The notes beneath the pieces are model-generated. The model worked only from the letters and a program-made list of their open reading frames with translations, did not search any database and was not told the DNA's origin. From Nocardia sp. BSTN01 (GTDB lineage: Bacteria > Actinomycetota > Actinomycetes > Mycobacteriales > Mycobacteriaceae): a DNA stretch of 64,000 bases. The stretch is taken from assembly GCF_015354405.1 (NCBI RefSeq), contig NZ_JADKYP010000001.1:338459-402458 (forward strand), in the 5' to 3' direction. The position numbers and the translations under genes were made by a program. This document shows positions 8,159 through 18,564 of this stretch, one piece after another. Within the stretch, counting starts at the first letter, position 1, and every line of letters starts with the position of its first letter.

Positions 8159-9288
8159 TGGAACCCGAACGGGCACATCGGCTTCGGAACGCGCGGCGGG
8201 TACGGTCCACACTGCTGCGGGGCGGGGTGGCATCCGCGAGTGTGCTGGGCGCACTGGCCGGTGCGCAGGCCCTGCGGCGAATGGGCGCCGCCGTCGCCTG
8301 GCCGGCCCGCGGTGACGATCTGCGCGACGAGGATTTCACGCTGCTGGACCACGACCCCGTGCGCCGCGTGGTGGCCGACGACGGCGTGCCGCTGGCCGCC
8401 CGCGTCGTCGGCGCCGAGAATCCCTCCGCCACGGTCGTGTTCGTGCACGGGTTCTGTAACAGTATGCACTCGTTCCACTTTCAGCGCCGCGATCTGGCGC
8501 GGCAGTGGGGCGAGCAGGTCCGCATGGTGTTCTTCGATCTGCGCGGGCACGGCAGCTCCGGCACGCCGAGCAGTGCGAGCTGCACGGTCGCGCAGCTGGG
8601 AAGCGACCTGCTGCGGGTGATCGAGGAGTGCGCCCCCGACGGGCCGCTGGTGCTCGTGGGGCATTCCATGGGCGGGATGGCGATTCTCGCGGCGGCCGCC
8701 CGGGAGCCCGAATTGTTCGAGCGCCGCGTGCCGGCCTCCGCGCTGCTGTCCACCACCGCGGCCGGGGTGACCCGGGCCGGTGCGGCACAGCTGTTGCGCA
8801 GTCCGGCGATCGACGGGTTCCGGGTACTCGTCCACACCTCCCCGGCACTGGTGCAGGCCGGACGGGTCACGGCACGCCAGCTGATCACCCCGGTACTGCA
8901 TGTCAGTTCGTTCCACGGCGACGTCAGTCCCACCCTGTCGCGATTCACCACCTCGATGATCGATCGGACACCGGTCGAGACCATCGTGAAATTTCTCGAA
9001 GCCCTGCAGGTGCACGACGAATCGGCGGCACTGCCGGTGCTCGCGCCGCGGCCGGCGCTGGTCGTCGGCGGCGACCACGACCTGATCATCCCGTTCCGCA
9101 ATTCGCGTGAACTCGCCGCCCGGCTGCCGGACGCCGATCTGATCCGGGTCACCGACGCGGCGCATATGGTGCATCTGCAGTATCCCGAGTTGATCAACGC
9201 CGCGTTGCACCGATTGCTGTTGCGCGCGGGCGTATTCGGCGGCTCATCCGTCGAATACGGCGTGGACCGGGAGGCGAGCAATGGCTGA
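8158..9288 (+). CDS. Alpha/beta hydrolase in the alr–tsaE operon
   Basis: 376 aa. The N-terminal 40 residues contain a possible hydrophobic helix (GGVASASVLGALAGAQAL), then a hydrolase fold: FVHGFCNS oxyanion loop, FFDLRGHGSSG, nucleophile elbow VGHSMGGMA, later Asp in GGDHDLI and His in DAAHMVHL, so the catalytic triad is complete. A hydrolase in this position is common in actinobacteria, but its substrate is not known. It overlaps alr by one base and tsaE by eight, so it is co-translated with both. Confidence 0.9.
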   Translation: MEPERAHRLRNARRVRSTLLRGGVASASVLGALAGAQALRRMGAAVAWPARGDDLRDEDFTLLDHDPVRRVVADDGVPLAARVVGAENPSATVVFVHGFCNSMHSFHFQRRDLARQWGEQVRMVFFDLRGHGSSGTPSSASCTVAQLGSDLLRVIEECAPDGPLVLVGHSMGGMAILAAAAREPELFERRVPASALLSTTAAGVTRAGAAQLLRSPAIDGFRVLVHTSPALVQAGRVTARQLITPVLHVSSFHGDVSPTLSRFTTSMIDRTPVETIVKFLEALQVHDESAALPVLAPRPALVVGGDHDLIIPFRNSRELAARLPDADLIRVTDAAHMVHLQYPELINAALHRLLLRAGVFGGSSVEYGVDREASNG

Positions 9289-9766
9289 GCATCGCGAGCA
9301 AGCCCCGGACGATCAGGGTGAGGCCGAGCGCCGGGAACTGCCCACGGTCGCCGATACCGAGGCGCTGGGCCGGGAGCTGGCGGCCGGGCTGCGGCCCGGA
9401 GATCTGGTGGTGCTCGACGGTCCGCTCGGTGCGGGGAAGACGGCGCTGACCCGGGGGATCGCGGCCGGGCTCGGGGTCGAGGGGCGGGTCAGCTCACCGA
9501 CCTTCATCATCGCGCGGCAGCATCGCGCCGGCGCGGCGCCGGGGTCGATACCGCTGGTGCACGTCGACGCCTACCGGCTGGGCGGTGATCTCGACGAACT
9601 GGACGCCCTGGATCTCGATGCCGATCTGCACGAGTCGGTCGTGGTGGTGGAATGGGGTCTCGGGGTGGTCGAACATCTCGCGGACCGTCATCTGCGGGTG
9701 CGGCTGCACCGGGAAGCGGAATCGGAGACACGCACCGCCACCTGGGAGTGGGTCGGCCAGTACTGA
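9281..9766 (+). CDS. tsaE: tRNA t6A biosynthesis ATPase TsaE
   Basis: 161 aa. Works with TsaB and TsaD in threonylcarbamoyl transfer to A37 of ANN-decoding tRNAs. Walker A is GPLGAGKTAL (about residues 47–56), followed by SSPTFII and HVDAYRL, both typical of TsaE. The ATG follows GGGAGG at good spacing and overlaps the preceding hydrolase by eight bases. The N-terminal 25 residues are an unconserved charged extension. Confidence 0.96.
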   Translation: MAEHREQAPDDQGEAERRELPTVADTEALGRELAAGLRPGDLVVLDGPLGAGKTALTRGIAAGLGVEGRVSSPTFIIARQHRAGAAPGSIPLVHVDAYRLGGDLDELDALDLDADLHESVVVVEWGLGVVEHLADRHLRVRLHREAESETRTATWEWVGQY

Positions 9767-10025
9767 TCGGTTGTGATGCTCGCCACCGATGCCCCTCGGG
9801 CGAATCCGCGGCAGCGCGCAATCCGGCCCACCCGGCCGCGCAGCGCCGCATCGGCGCCCCGGCAGTTGTTGCGGCACTTGGTCGTTGACGAGCCCCGCGC
9901 GGGTACCTCGTCAGGACATGCGCACATCCGGCGCGCAGCGATTTGCCCCGCGGTTGCGACATGCGGATACGCCGACGGCGCTGATGGCATACGGGAGGTG
10001 ACCAACCGGTATCGTTGAGGCAATC

Positions 10026-10715
10026 ATGCTTGTACTTGCTGTCGACACCGCGACGCCTGCCGTTACAGCAGGACTGGTGGAACTGGAGCAGGCCGCCACA
10101 CAGCCGCAGGTCCGCACTCTCGCCTCCCGGGTGACCGTGGACGCGCGCGCCCACAACGAGGTGCTCACCCCGCAGATCCTGGCCTGCCTCGAGGAGGCCG
10201 ACCGCACGCGCACCGATATCGGGGCGGTCGTGGTGGGTATCGGCCCCGGCCCGTTCACCGGCCTGCGAGTCGGTATGGCGACCGCCGCCGCCTTCGGCGA
10301 CGCCCTGGGCCTGCCGGTACACGGCGTCTGCAGTCTCGACGCCATCGCCGCGGAGGCGTGGGCCGACGTGCCGGGCGGGCAGGACGAGAGTTCCGGCGCC
10401 GAACTACTCGTGGTGACCGACGCCCGCCGCCGCGAGGTGTACTGGGCGCGGTATCGCCGCAGCGGGCGCGTCGACGGCCCGGGCGTGTGCAAACCTGTCG
10501 ATCTGGATTCCGGGGACGCGACCGCGATCGCCGGATCGCCCTCGCACGTGGACTTTTTCGATCTTCCGGTGCTGCCGGTGGAGACTCCGTCGCCCGCGGG
10601 ACTGGTGCGATGCGCCGCTCACGACATTCTCGCGCGCGCGACGCCGGAGCCGCTGGTCCCGCTGTATCTGCGCCGGCCCGATGCGGTCGAACGCAGCTAT
10701 CAGGCGGTGCGATGA
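10026..10715 (+). CDS. tsaB: tRNA t6A biosynthesis protein TsaB
   Basis: 229 aa. Actin/ASKHA-fold partner of TsaD that scaffolds the t6A synthase. N-terminal VLAVDTATPAVTAGL and GIGPGPFTGLRVG are family signatures. The 259 bp before it have no gene; a TATCGT hexamer 10 bp before the ATG may be its -10 element. Its stop overlaps the rimI start (ATGA). Confidence 0.96.
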   Translation: MLVLAVDTATPAVTAGLVELEQAATQPQVRTLASRVTVDARAHNEVLTPQILACLEEADRTRTDIGAVVVGIGPGPFTGLRVGMATAAAFGDALGLPVHGVCSLDAIAAEAWADVPGGQDESSGAELLVVTDARRREVYWARYRRSGRVDGPGVCKPVDLDSGDATAIAGSPSHVDFFDLPVLPVETPSPAGLVRCAAHDILARATPEPLVPLYLRRPDAVERSYQAVR

Positions 10716-11245
10716 GTACCGAATCCTCGCCGGTGGTCCATATCGAACCGATGGGCCCGGCCGATATCGCGCGCTGCGTCGAACTGGAACTGCTGCTGTT
10801 CCCGGAGGACGACCCCTGGCAGGACGTGGCCTTCCGCTCGGAGCTGGCCGGCTCGCACAATCGCTATCTGGTGGCGCGAGACGATGCCGGGCGCATGCTC
10901 GGCTACGCGGGCATCGCGCTGCTGGGCACAGCCGACCATCCCGAGGCCGAGATCCACACCATCGGTGTCGATCCGGACGTGCACCGCGGGGGGATCGGGA
11001 CCGTCCTGTTGCGCGCGTTGCTGGCCGAGGCCGGGCGGCGCGGTGGGCCGGTCTTCCTCGAGGTGCGGACCGACAATGCGCCGGCCATCGCGCTCTACGA
11101 GAAGCACGGCTTCCACATCATCGGCCTGCGTAAGAGCTACTACCAGCCCAGCGGCGCCGACGCGTTCACCATGCGCCGCCCGGCGATGACCGGATTCCCG
11201 CACCCGGGCGCCGAGCGCGCCCACGACTCCGAGGTCCTGTCATGA
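10712..11245 (+). CDS. rimI: Ribosomal-protein-S18-type alanine N-acetyltransferase RimI
   Basis: 177 aa. GNAT fold; the acetyl-CoA loop is [11 protein letters not shown], with [18 protein letters not shown] characteristic of RimI. The start is the ATG at 10712 overlapping the tsaB stop, although the frame is open far upstream inside tsaB. Its stop overlaps the tsaD start (ATGA), so tsaB–rimI–tsaD are translationally coupled. Bacterial RimI acetylates the N terminus of S18; other targets are possible. Confidence 0.95.
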   Translation: MSTESSPVVHIEPMGPADIARCVELELLLFPEDDPWQDVAFRSELAGSHNRYLVARDDAGRMLGYAGIALLGTADHPEAEIHTIGVDPDVHRGGIGTVLLRALLAEAGRRGGPVFLEVRTDNAPAIALYEKHGFHIIGLRKSYYQPSGADAFTMRRPAMTGFPHPGAERAHDSEVLS

Positions 11246-12276
11246 TCGTCCTGGGTGTCGAAAGTTCCTGTGACGAAACCGGTGTCGGCATCGTGCGCCG
11301 CCATCCGGACGGCACCTGCGAACTCCTCGCCGACGAGGTCGCCTCCAGCGTCGACCAGCACGCGCGGTTCGGCGGGGTGGTTCCCGAGATCGCCTCGCGC
11401 GCCCATCTCGAGGCCATCGTGCCCGCCATGCGGCGCGCCCTGTCGACCGCGGGGATCGCCAAGCCGGATGCGCTGGCCGTCACCATCGGACCGGGCCTGG
11501 CCGGTGCCCTGCTGGTGGGCGTGGCGGCCGCGAAAGCCTATGCGGCGGCCTGGGATATCCCGCTGTTCGCCTTGAACCATCTCGGCGGGCACGTGGCCGT
11601 CGACACCCTCGAACACGGTCCGATGCCGCCGTGCGTGGCTCTGCTGGTCTCCGGCGGGCACACCCATCTGCTGCACGTGACCGATCTCGCCGAGCCGATC
11701 GTCGAAATGGGCAGCACCGTCGACGATGCCGCCGGCGAGGCGTTCGACAAGGTGGCGCGACTGCTGGACCTCGGCTTCCCGGGCGGCCCGGCGCTGGATG
11801 CCGCTGCGGCCCACGGTGATCCGGTCGCGATCGCCTTCCCGCGCGGGATGACCGGGCCGCGCGATCCGCGCTACGACTTCTCCTTCTCCGGTCTCAAGAC
11901 CGCCGTCGCCCGCTATGTCGAGGCGGCCCAGCGCAATGGGACCGAATTGCCGATCCCCGATATCGCGGCCTCGTTCCAGGAGGCCGTGGCCGATGTGCTG
12001 ACCATGAAGGCCGTGCGCGCGGCGCAGGATGTCGGTGTGGACACGCTCGTGCTCGGTGGCGGCGCGACCGCCAACTCCCGGATCCGATCGATGGCCGAGG
12101 AGCGATGCGCGGCCGCCGGTTTGACCCTGCGAGTCCCCAAGCCGCGCCTGTGTACCGACAACGGCGTCATGATCGCCACCCTGGGCGCCCACGTGATCGC
12201 GGGCGGCGCCGAACCGTCCCCGTTGACGGTCGCGACCGACCCGGGACTTTCGGTGTCCACCAGCCAGATTCGCTGA
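11242..12276 (+). CDS. tsaD: tRNA N6-adenosine threonylcarbamoyltransferase TsaD
   Basis: 344 aa. Catalytic subunit of t6A synthesis. N-terminal [14 protein letters not shown], metal-binding HLGGH, the [10 protein letters not shown] phosphate loop and [14 protein letters not shown] are all present. Full length, with no C-terminal kinase fusion. Coupled to rimI by a four-base overlap. Confidence 0.97.
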   Translation: MIVLGVESSCDETGVGIVRRHPDGTCELLADEVASSVDQHARFGGVVPEIASRAHLEAIVPAMRRALSTAGIAKPDALAVTIGPGLAGALLVGVAAAKAYAAAWDIPLFALNHLGGHVAVDTLEHGPMPPCVALLVSGGHTHLLHVTDLAEPIVEMGSTVDDAAGEAFDKVARLLDLGFPGGPALDAAAAHGDPVAIAFPRGMTGPRDPRYDFSFSGLKTAVARYVEAAQRNGTELPIPDIAASFQEAVADVLTMKAVRAAQDVGVDTLVLGGGATANSRIRSMAEERCAAAGLTLRVPKPRLCTDNGVMIATLGAHVIAGGAEPSPLTVATDPGLSVSTSQIR

Positions 12277-12303
12277 CGCCGTCCCGAAAAGGCTTCCTTC
12301 GAC

Positions 12304-13893
12304 TCAGTCCTGGGGCTGCACGGTCGTCGTGCCGGGTGCTGCCGACCGCCCGGACGGAACGGGATCACCCGGCTCGGTGGGCTGGGCCTGGTCCGAATCC
12401 GCGGACCCGGAACTCGAATGCGGAAGCACCGGAACCCGGGTGCTGCCCGGCTTGGTCGGCGCGGCCCCAGGCGTCGGAGTGTCCGGAGTGCTCGTGCCGG
12501 GCGTAACCGGTTGCGGTGTGGTGGTTCCCAGCAGCGGACCGAGCAGATGCGGCAGGTTGGGCGGCAGCGGAATCTGCGGCAGATTCGGATCCGGCCGCAG
12601 TACCGGCGCACTGGTGGTCGGCGTGACCGGCGGGACCTGATCGGCGTTGGTCGTCGGCAGCGAACTGCCCGGCGATGTTCCGGGTGCCGAACTGCCCGGC
12701 TGGGTGCTGCTCGCCGGCGGATGTTCGGTCCGGCTCTGCCCGGTGCCATCCGTCGGTGTGCCCGCGGGCATCGGGGTCGACGGGGGTGGGGTGGTCAGCG
12801 GAGTGTCGGTCGTGCCCGCCGGGGTCACATCCTGATGGGCGGTCGGCACGAGTTCCTTGACGCCGTAACCGACCACGAGACCGACCACCACGACCGCACC
12901 GACGAGGGTGCCGATCACTTTGGTGAAGGTTCCGGCCGATCCGTCGCTTCCCAGCGCGATCGGGGAGAAGGGGGAGGGCTGGGCCGAATCGGCCACCAGC
13001 GCCGCACCTTTCGCGGTCACCGCCTCCGGCTCCGGAACCGAGACCACCGGGATGTCGAGCAGTGCGTCGAGTCCCTCGACCAAGGAGGCGATATTGGCGC
13101 CGCCGCCGATGATCGCCACCGCCTCCGGGACTTTCGGCGCGCGTGCGAAGACCGCGCGGGCGTAGTCGGCCGCCTCGTGCAGCAGATCGGCGATCAGTTC
13201 GGCGAAATCGGCCCGGGTCAGCTTCAGCGGCTGCCCGGCGACGTGGTCGATGGTCACCGCCGGGGCGATGGACAGATGCTCCTTGGCCGCCCGGCTGCGA
13301 TTGATCAGCATGTTCCGGTTCGGCCGGGTGCCGCGGCGGGCGAAATGGCAGTCCAGCAGGTGGTGGTAGATCAGCTCGTCCACCGCCGAGCCACTGATCG
13401 CCTCCGTGCGCTCGGAACGCAGCACGGTGTCGTCGGCCAGATCGGCCACGGTGACCGTCGTACCGGAGGCGCCGAGGTCGATCACGGCGACCGTCTCGTA
13501 GCGGTCGAGCAGGCCGGTATCGCGCAAATAGGTCAGTGCCGCAGTACTTTCGGGGATGAGCTGCACATCCCGGCGCTGCCGGCCGATCGCGGCGCGAATC
13601 GCCATCGCCTGCTCGCGATCACGGTAGGCGACCGCGATGGCGCCGGCCGTGACGGGCTGGGTCTGCGGCGCCGAGGCGCCGGGCGAGTGCGTGCCGACGC
13701 GGTGCAGATAGTCGCGGGGCATCTGCGTGGTCATCAGTTCGATCGACGAGGCGACCAGATCACCCGGATCGGAATGTGCCACATCCGCCGACACGACGCG
13801 GTAGTCGAAACTCTGGGCACCGTTGGGCGCGGTGGTGACGACGGCCGAGCAGACGACCTCGTTCCCGGCGGAGATACCGAGGGATGTTCGCAT
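12304..13893 (-). CDS. Hsp70-like (actin-fold) membrane protein with Pro/Thr/Ser-rich tail
   Basis: 529 aa. Residues about 1–300 keep the nucleotide-binding motifs of the Hsp70/actin fold: DLGASGTTVTV at 139–149 (phosphate-2-like) and GGGAN at 263–267 (adenosine motif). There is no substrate-binding domain. A single membrane helix lies at about 326–344, followed by about 185 residues of low-complexity Pro/Thr/Ser/Gly sequence to the C terminus, presumably outside the membrane. Proteins of this layout recur in Nocardia and mycobacteria as 'Hsp70 family protein' without a known role. The start is set by a strong GGGAGG site. It points away from groES across a shared 689-bp intergenic region. 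Confidence 0.8.
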   Translation of the reverse strand: MRTSLGISAGNEVVCSAVVTTAPNGAQSFDYRVVSADVAHSDPGDLVASSIELMTTQMPRDYLHRVGTHSPGASAPQTQPVTAGAIAVAYRDREQAMAIRAAIGRQRRDVQLIPESTAALTYLRDTGLLDRYETVAVIDLGASGTTVTVADLADDTVLRSERTEAISGSAVDELIYHHLLDCHFARRGTRPNRNMLINRSRAAKEHLSIAPAVTIDHVAGQPLKLTRADFAELIADLLHEAADYARAVFARAPKVPEAVAIIGGGANIASLVEGLDALLDIPVVSVPEPEAVTAKGAALVADSAQPSPFSPIALGSDGSAGTFTKVIGTLVGAVVVVGLVVGYGVKELVPTAHQDVTPAGTTDTPLTTPPPSTPMPAGTPTDGTGQSRTEHPPASSTQPGSSAPGTSPGSSLPTTNADQVPPVTPTTSAPVLRPDPNLPQIPLPPNLPHLLGPLLGTTTPQPVTPGTSTPDTPTPGAAPTKPGSTRVPVLPHSSSGSADSDQAQPTEPGDPVPSGRSAAPGTTTVQPQD

Positions 13894-14582
13894 GTTCACC
13901 TCCCTTCTCGAGCTGGTCGAGCGGACGGCCATGGTGGTACCGACCATCTCGAACGGACATCAGGGGCATCCGCTGTGCGGCGAATGCTCCGCGCGCGGAT
14001 CGGGGCGGGTCTTCCTCCGTCGGGGGGCGGTCCGGTGAGGCGCCATACCGTCAGGCTGTCGGTCCCATCAGGTGCGATCCGTTTTCAGGGTCGGGACCGG
14101 CCGTCGATCACGTGCGGTCTTGTTCTCGTCTCAGGTGTGCGCGAGGTTGTCGCGCGATGGGTGAAGCGGTTGTACTAGAGGATCGCGTGACGGCTACGGC
14201 CGATGGGCACGCCGTAACGACACAGCTGTCGTACGACATGACCGATCACGGAACCGTCTTACATACTGTCACAATCCGTTATCCGAACGTTACAGATTTT
14301 TCGGATCAATTGCCACGCCCCCCGGGTGTGTCGCGATGTCAGCACTGCCCACCCTTGAGCGCTGGCACTCTCGTGTATAGAGTGCTAGTCGGCACTGGTT
14401 GTGCTCAGGTGCCAGCTCGACTTTGGGCAAGGGTCCCGGCACCCGCGACGACGGGGCTGTGCGCAGGGTCGGCACGGCGGTAGTGGTAAGGCTCCACGAA
14501 CGCCGCATCAACACCGTGACCAAACCGTGAGTCCGGGGAACAGCCCCGGACGACCGAATCCCCTGAAAGTGGAGGGCTCAAC
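13894..14582. other. Divergent intergenic region between the Hsp70-like gene and groES
   Basis: 689 bp with no convincing gene. A plus-strand open frame covers part of it but has Arg-rich, non-conserved coding. It contains a CIRCE operator (14362–14388) and must hold the groES promoter and a leader of about 190 nt. The segment around 14220–14310 is AT-richer than its surroundings. Confidence 0.7.
14362..14388 (+). promoter_or_regulatory. CIRCE element (HrcA operator) of groES–groEL1
   Basis: CTGGCACTC – nine-base spacer – GAGTGCTAG. The two 9-bp arms pair at eight of nine positions and match the CIRCE consensus TTAGCACTC-N9-GAGTGCTAA closely. It lies about 195 bp before the groES start and is the expected site for the heat-shock repressor HrcA. 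Confidence 0.93.
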
Positions 14583-14885
14583 GTGGCGAGCGTGAACATC
14601 AAGCCGCTCGAGGACAAGATCCTCGTCCAGGCCAACGAGGCCGAGACGACGACCGCCTCCGGCCTGGTCATCCCCGACACGGCGAAGGAGAAGCCCCAGG
14701 AGGGCACCGTCGTCGCCGTAGGACCCGGCCGGTGGGACGAGGACGGCGAGAAGCGCATTCCGCTGGATGTCAAGGAAGGCGACGTCGTCATCTACAGCAA
14801 GTACGGCGGCACCGAGATCAAGTACAACGGCGAGGAGTACCTGATCCTGTCGGCCCGCGACCTGCTGGCCGTCGTCAACAAGTGA
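14583..14885 (+). CDS. groES: Co-chaperonin GroES
   Basis: 100 aa from a GTG. Cpn10 fold: [11 protein letters not shown], a mobile loop with [15 protein letters not shown], and [19 protein letters not shown] at the C terminus. It caps GroEL during folding. Under CIRCE control, separated from groEL1 by 169 bp containing a strong hairpin. Confidence 0.98.
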   Translation: MASVNIKPLEDKILVQANEAETTTASGLVIPDTAKEKPQEGTVVAVGPGRWDEDGEKRIPLDVKEGDVVIYSKYGGTEIKYNGEEYLILSARDLLAVVNK

Positions 14886-14932
14886 TGACCGACCGATGAC
14901 CCTCGCGGCCGTCGCGATTCGGATCGCACCGT

Positions 14933-16662
<1,730 letters not shown>

Positions 16663-16704
16663 GTTATCGGCCTCTGTATTTTCGGCCTCCGCTCCGCTCC
16701 GGCG

Positions 16705-16800
16705 GGGTTGCGGCCCCCTAGGGCTCGTCGATCGGCACCCGTTGCTTGCTCCTTCGTCGCGTACGCAACGGGCACCGATCGACGAGCCGGGCCGCAACCC
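16705..16800. repeat. Long imperfect inverted repeat downstream of groEL1
   Basis: The left arm (16705–16745) and right arm (16765–16800) share GGGTTGCGGCCC and GGCTCGTCGATCGG blocks plus a GTTGC end. A five-base insertion (CCTAG) lies in the left arm and two transitions near the loop. The unpaired centre is about 19 bases. It is preceded by CCGCTCCGCTCCGGC, a sequence type often dispersed between Nocardia genes. Could be an extra terminator or a dispersed repeat unit. Confidence 0.7.
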
Positions 16801-16850
16801 GTGGGGGTTGGGTCGGGCCGAAGTCTCGGTGACGGAGTATGTGTAACCGC

Positions 16851-16895
16851 AACGGCCCGTTCACGTTCGAAACGTGAACGGGCCGTTGGTTTTTG
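16851..16895 (+). terminator. Intrinsic terminator after groEL1
   Basis: A perfect 17-bp stem (16851–16867 with 16871–16887), a three-base loop, then GGTTTTT. Lies between groEL1 and the convergent anti-sigma gene. Confidence 0.9.
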
Positions 16896-16963
16896 TGATG
16901 AGACCGCGAGTGGATACTCGCTGGAGCGTGACGTCTGGGCCGGGGCTCAGCCGTCGCCGGGGC

Positions 16964-17272
16964 TCAGTTGAGGGAGGTGGGGCCGGCTTCCTCACCGTTG
17001 CGGTGAGCCGGGGGGCGAATGTGTCGTGCGGCGGGGGCCTGATCGTCGGCGATCGCGGCCAGGAGCCGGGTGCGGAGGGTGGCGGGTGGCTGGACGGCCG
17101 ACGCCGAGGCGAACAGGGTAAGAGCTTCTCTGGTCAGTTGCACTTCCGTGTCGAAGTCCGCGCGCAGTACCGGATCGCCGGAGTCGAACAGCTCCCGCAC
17201 CGCGCGCTGGTCCTCGTCGCCGATCGATCCGAGCGCGACCGTATGCGCGAGATCGATCTGGCTCTCGTTCAT
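16964..17272 (-). CDS. Short RskA-like anti-sigma factor (no membrane segment)
   Basis: 102 aa. It aligns with the N-terminal sigma-binding domain of RskA, the SigK anti-sigma factor: helix AHTVALGSIGDEDQRAV, then DTEVQLTREALTLFASA, then PPATLRTRLLAAI. RskA of M. tuberculosis is about 230 aa with a membrane helix and an extracytoplasmic domain; here the protein ends soon after the sigma-binding domain. No membrane-coding sequence is visible in the following 300 bp in any frame. It is one base downstream of sigK, so it is almost certainly its cognate regulator. Whether it is a natural soluble form or a truncation is open. Confidence 0.8.
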   Translation of the reverse strand: MNESQIDLAHTVALGSIGDEDQRAVRELFDSGDPVLRADFDTEVQLTREALTLFASASAVQPPATLRTRLLAAIADDQAPAARHIRPPAHRNGEEAGPTSLN

Positions 17273-17273
17273 C

Positions 17274-17954
17274 TCACGTCACTCCCAAACTCTTTTTCAG
17301 TCGTGTCAATCCGTCCCGAATCCGGGACTTGACGGTCGGTAACCCTACTCCGAGGTAAGTAGCCACCTCGGCATATGTCCGGCCGCCGAAATACGCCAGC
17401 GAGATCGCCTCGCGCTGAGTTTCGGTGAGGGTGGCAAGGCTCTCGCGTACGGCCTGTTGTTCGAGTCGGCGGCCGACTTCCTCGGTGACCTCGTCGAATT
17501 CGTTGCCGAGGGTCGCGGCGCCGTAGGTGACCTCACGCTGGGCGTGCGCCTGTTCGGCACGGACGCGGTCGACGGCGCGCCGATGTGCGAGCGTCATCAG
17601 CCAGGTCACCGCTGAACCCTTGGCCGGGTCGAAATTGGCTGCGGTGCGCCAGATCTGGAGGTAGACCTCCTGGGTCGTCTCCTCCGCGTAACCGGAATCG
17701 TGGAGGACACGCAGCACCAATCCGAATACCCGGGCGCTCGTGCGGTCGTACAGCTCGGCGAATGCTTGCCGATCGGACCGGCCGCAGCGCTCCAGAAGTG
17801 CCGCCAGCTCGAAACTTTCGCTTGCGCGTGCCGTGATCGCAGAGTCCACACTCGGTGTGGCCACCCGACCGTCCCCGATGGATCCTTGGAACGAGTCGCC
17901 CTCTGCGGCCGGCGGCCGCGTTGTCACAACGCTCCATTCTGTGTCATCGGCCAC
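17274..17954 (-). CDS. sigK: ECF RNA polymerase sigma factor SigK
   Basis: 226 aa. Sigma-70 region 2 (FAELYDRTSARVFGLV, TTQEVYLQIWRTA with a Trp-containing -10-recognition helix) and region 4 (LTETQREAISLAYFGG, VKSRIRDGLTRLKKSL), with AHRRAVDRVRAEQA as in mycobacterial SigK. The N terminus has about 45 extra residues of low complexity compared with M. tuberculosis SigK, so a shorter start (for example a GTG near residue 36) is possible. Immediately followed by its short anti-sigma gene. Confidence 0.88.
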   Translation of the reverse strand: MADDTEWSVVTTRPPAAEGDSFQGSIGDGRVATPSVDSAITARASESFELAALLERCGRSDRQAFAELYDRTSARVFGLVLRVLHDSGYAEETTQEVYLQIWRTAANFDPAKGSAVTWLMTLAHRRAVDRVRAEQAHAQREVTYGAATLGNEFDEVTEEVGRRLEQQAVRESLATLTETQREAISLAYFGGRTYAEVATYLGVGLPTVKSRIRDGLTRLKKSLGVT

Positions 17955-18270
17955 TACCGTAGCGCGCCGCTATGACCTCCTTCCAGGTGGGGTGCGTCGG
18001 GCAACGCACCTGGGGCCCAGCGGATTTCGCGCATAAAACGACACGCCGAGGAGTGTATGGAGACACGCCGTGACACGCCGATGACTTTCACGAAACGCTG
18101 AGGCTTGGGTGCGGCTGCTGGTCAACATGCGGCAGGCGGATCGGCGGTGGCCGAGAACCTGCGCCTGTACCGTTGTCGCCGGCCACGTTCAGTGGCCGGT
18201 TGTTTGCTAGGTATTCGGCGCCCCAGCTGGTTCGGATCGGTCCGCTGCGACCGAATTTCGCGTGCGCCGG
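17955..18270. other. Intergenic region upstream of sigK
   Basis: 316 bp without a gene, between sigK and whiB3, which both read on the minus strand. It contains a small hairpin (GGTGCGT at 17991–17997 pairing with ACGCACC at 18004–18010) just upstream of sigK, and must hold the sigK promoter and any whiB3 terminator. Confidence 0.5.
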
Positions 18271-18564
18271 TCAGACGGCCATCCGGCGGCGATTGCGCCG
18301 GGCGTGGAGCTCGCGTTCGGTCTCCGACATGCCGCCCCAGATGCCGTACGGCTCGCTGACCTTCAGGGCGTGGCTGCGGCACTGCATGAGCACCGGGCAG
18401 GTCCGGCAGATCTCCTTGGCGCGCAACTCCCGCTGAGTGCGCGCGCGTCCGCGCTCGCCGTCGGGATGGAAGAAGACGGAGGAGTCCACACCGCGGCACG
18501 AGCCGCGCATCTGCCAATCCCAGATGTCGGCGTTGGGACCGGGGAGGTGGGTGGGCATGGGCAT
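18271..18564 (-). CDS. whiB3: Redox-sensing transcriptional regulator WhiB3
   Basis: 97 aa. [4Fe-4S] cluster ligands Cys23, Cys53, Cys56 and Cys62 (C…CxxC…C), the GIWGG turn and a basic C terminus (RRNRRRM) that contacts DNA. The opening LPGPNADIWDWQ and FFHPDGERGRARTQRE match WhiB3 better than other Wbl proteins. WhiB proteins bind the primary sigma factor's region 4; WhiB3 controls redox balance and lipid synthesis in mycobacteria. The ATG at 18564 has GAGGAG six bases upstream. Confidence 0.92.
   Translation of the reverse strand: MPMPTHLPGPNADIWDWQMRGSCRGVDSSVFFHPDGERGRARTQRELRAKEICRTCPVLMQCRSHALKVSEPYGIWGGMSETERELHARRNRRRMAV

Noticed and set aside
13894-14483. Plus-strand open frame upstream of groES
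   Set aside because: It runs through the CIRCE operator and has no family signature.
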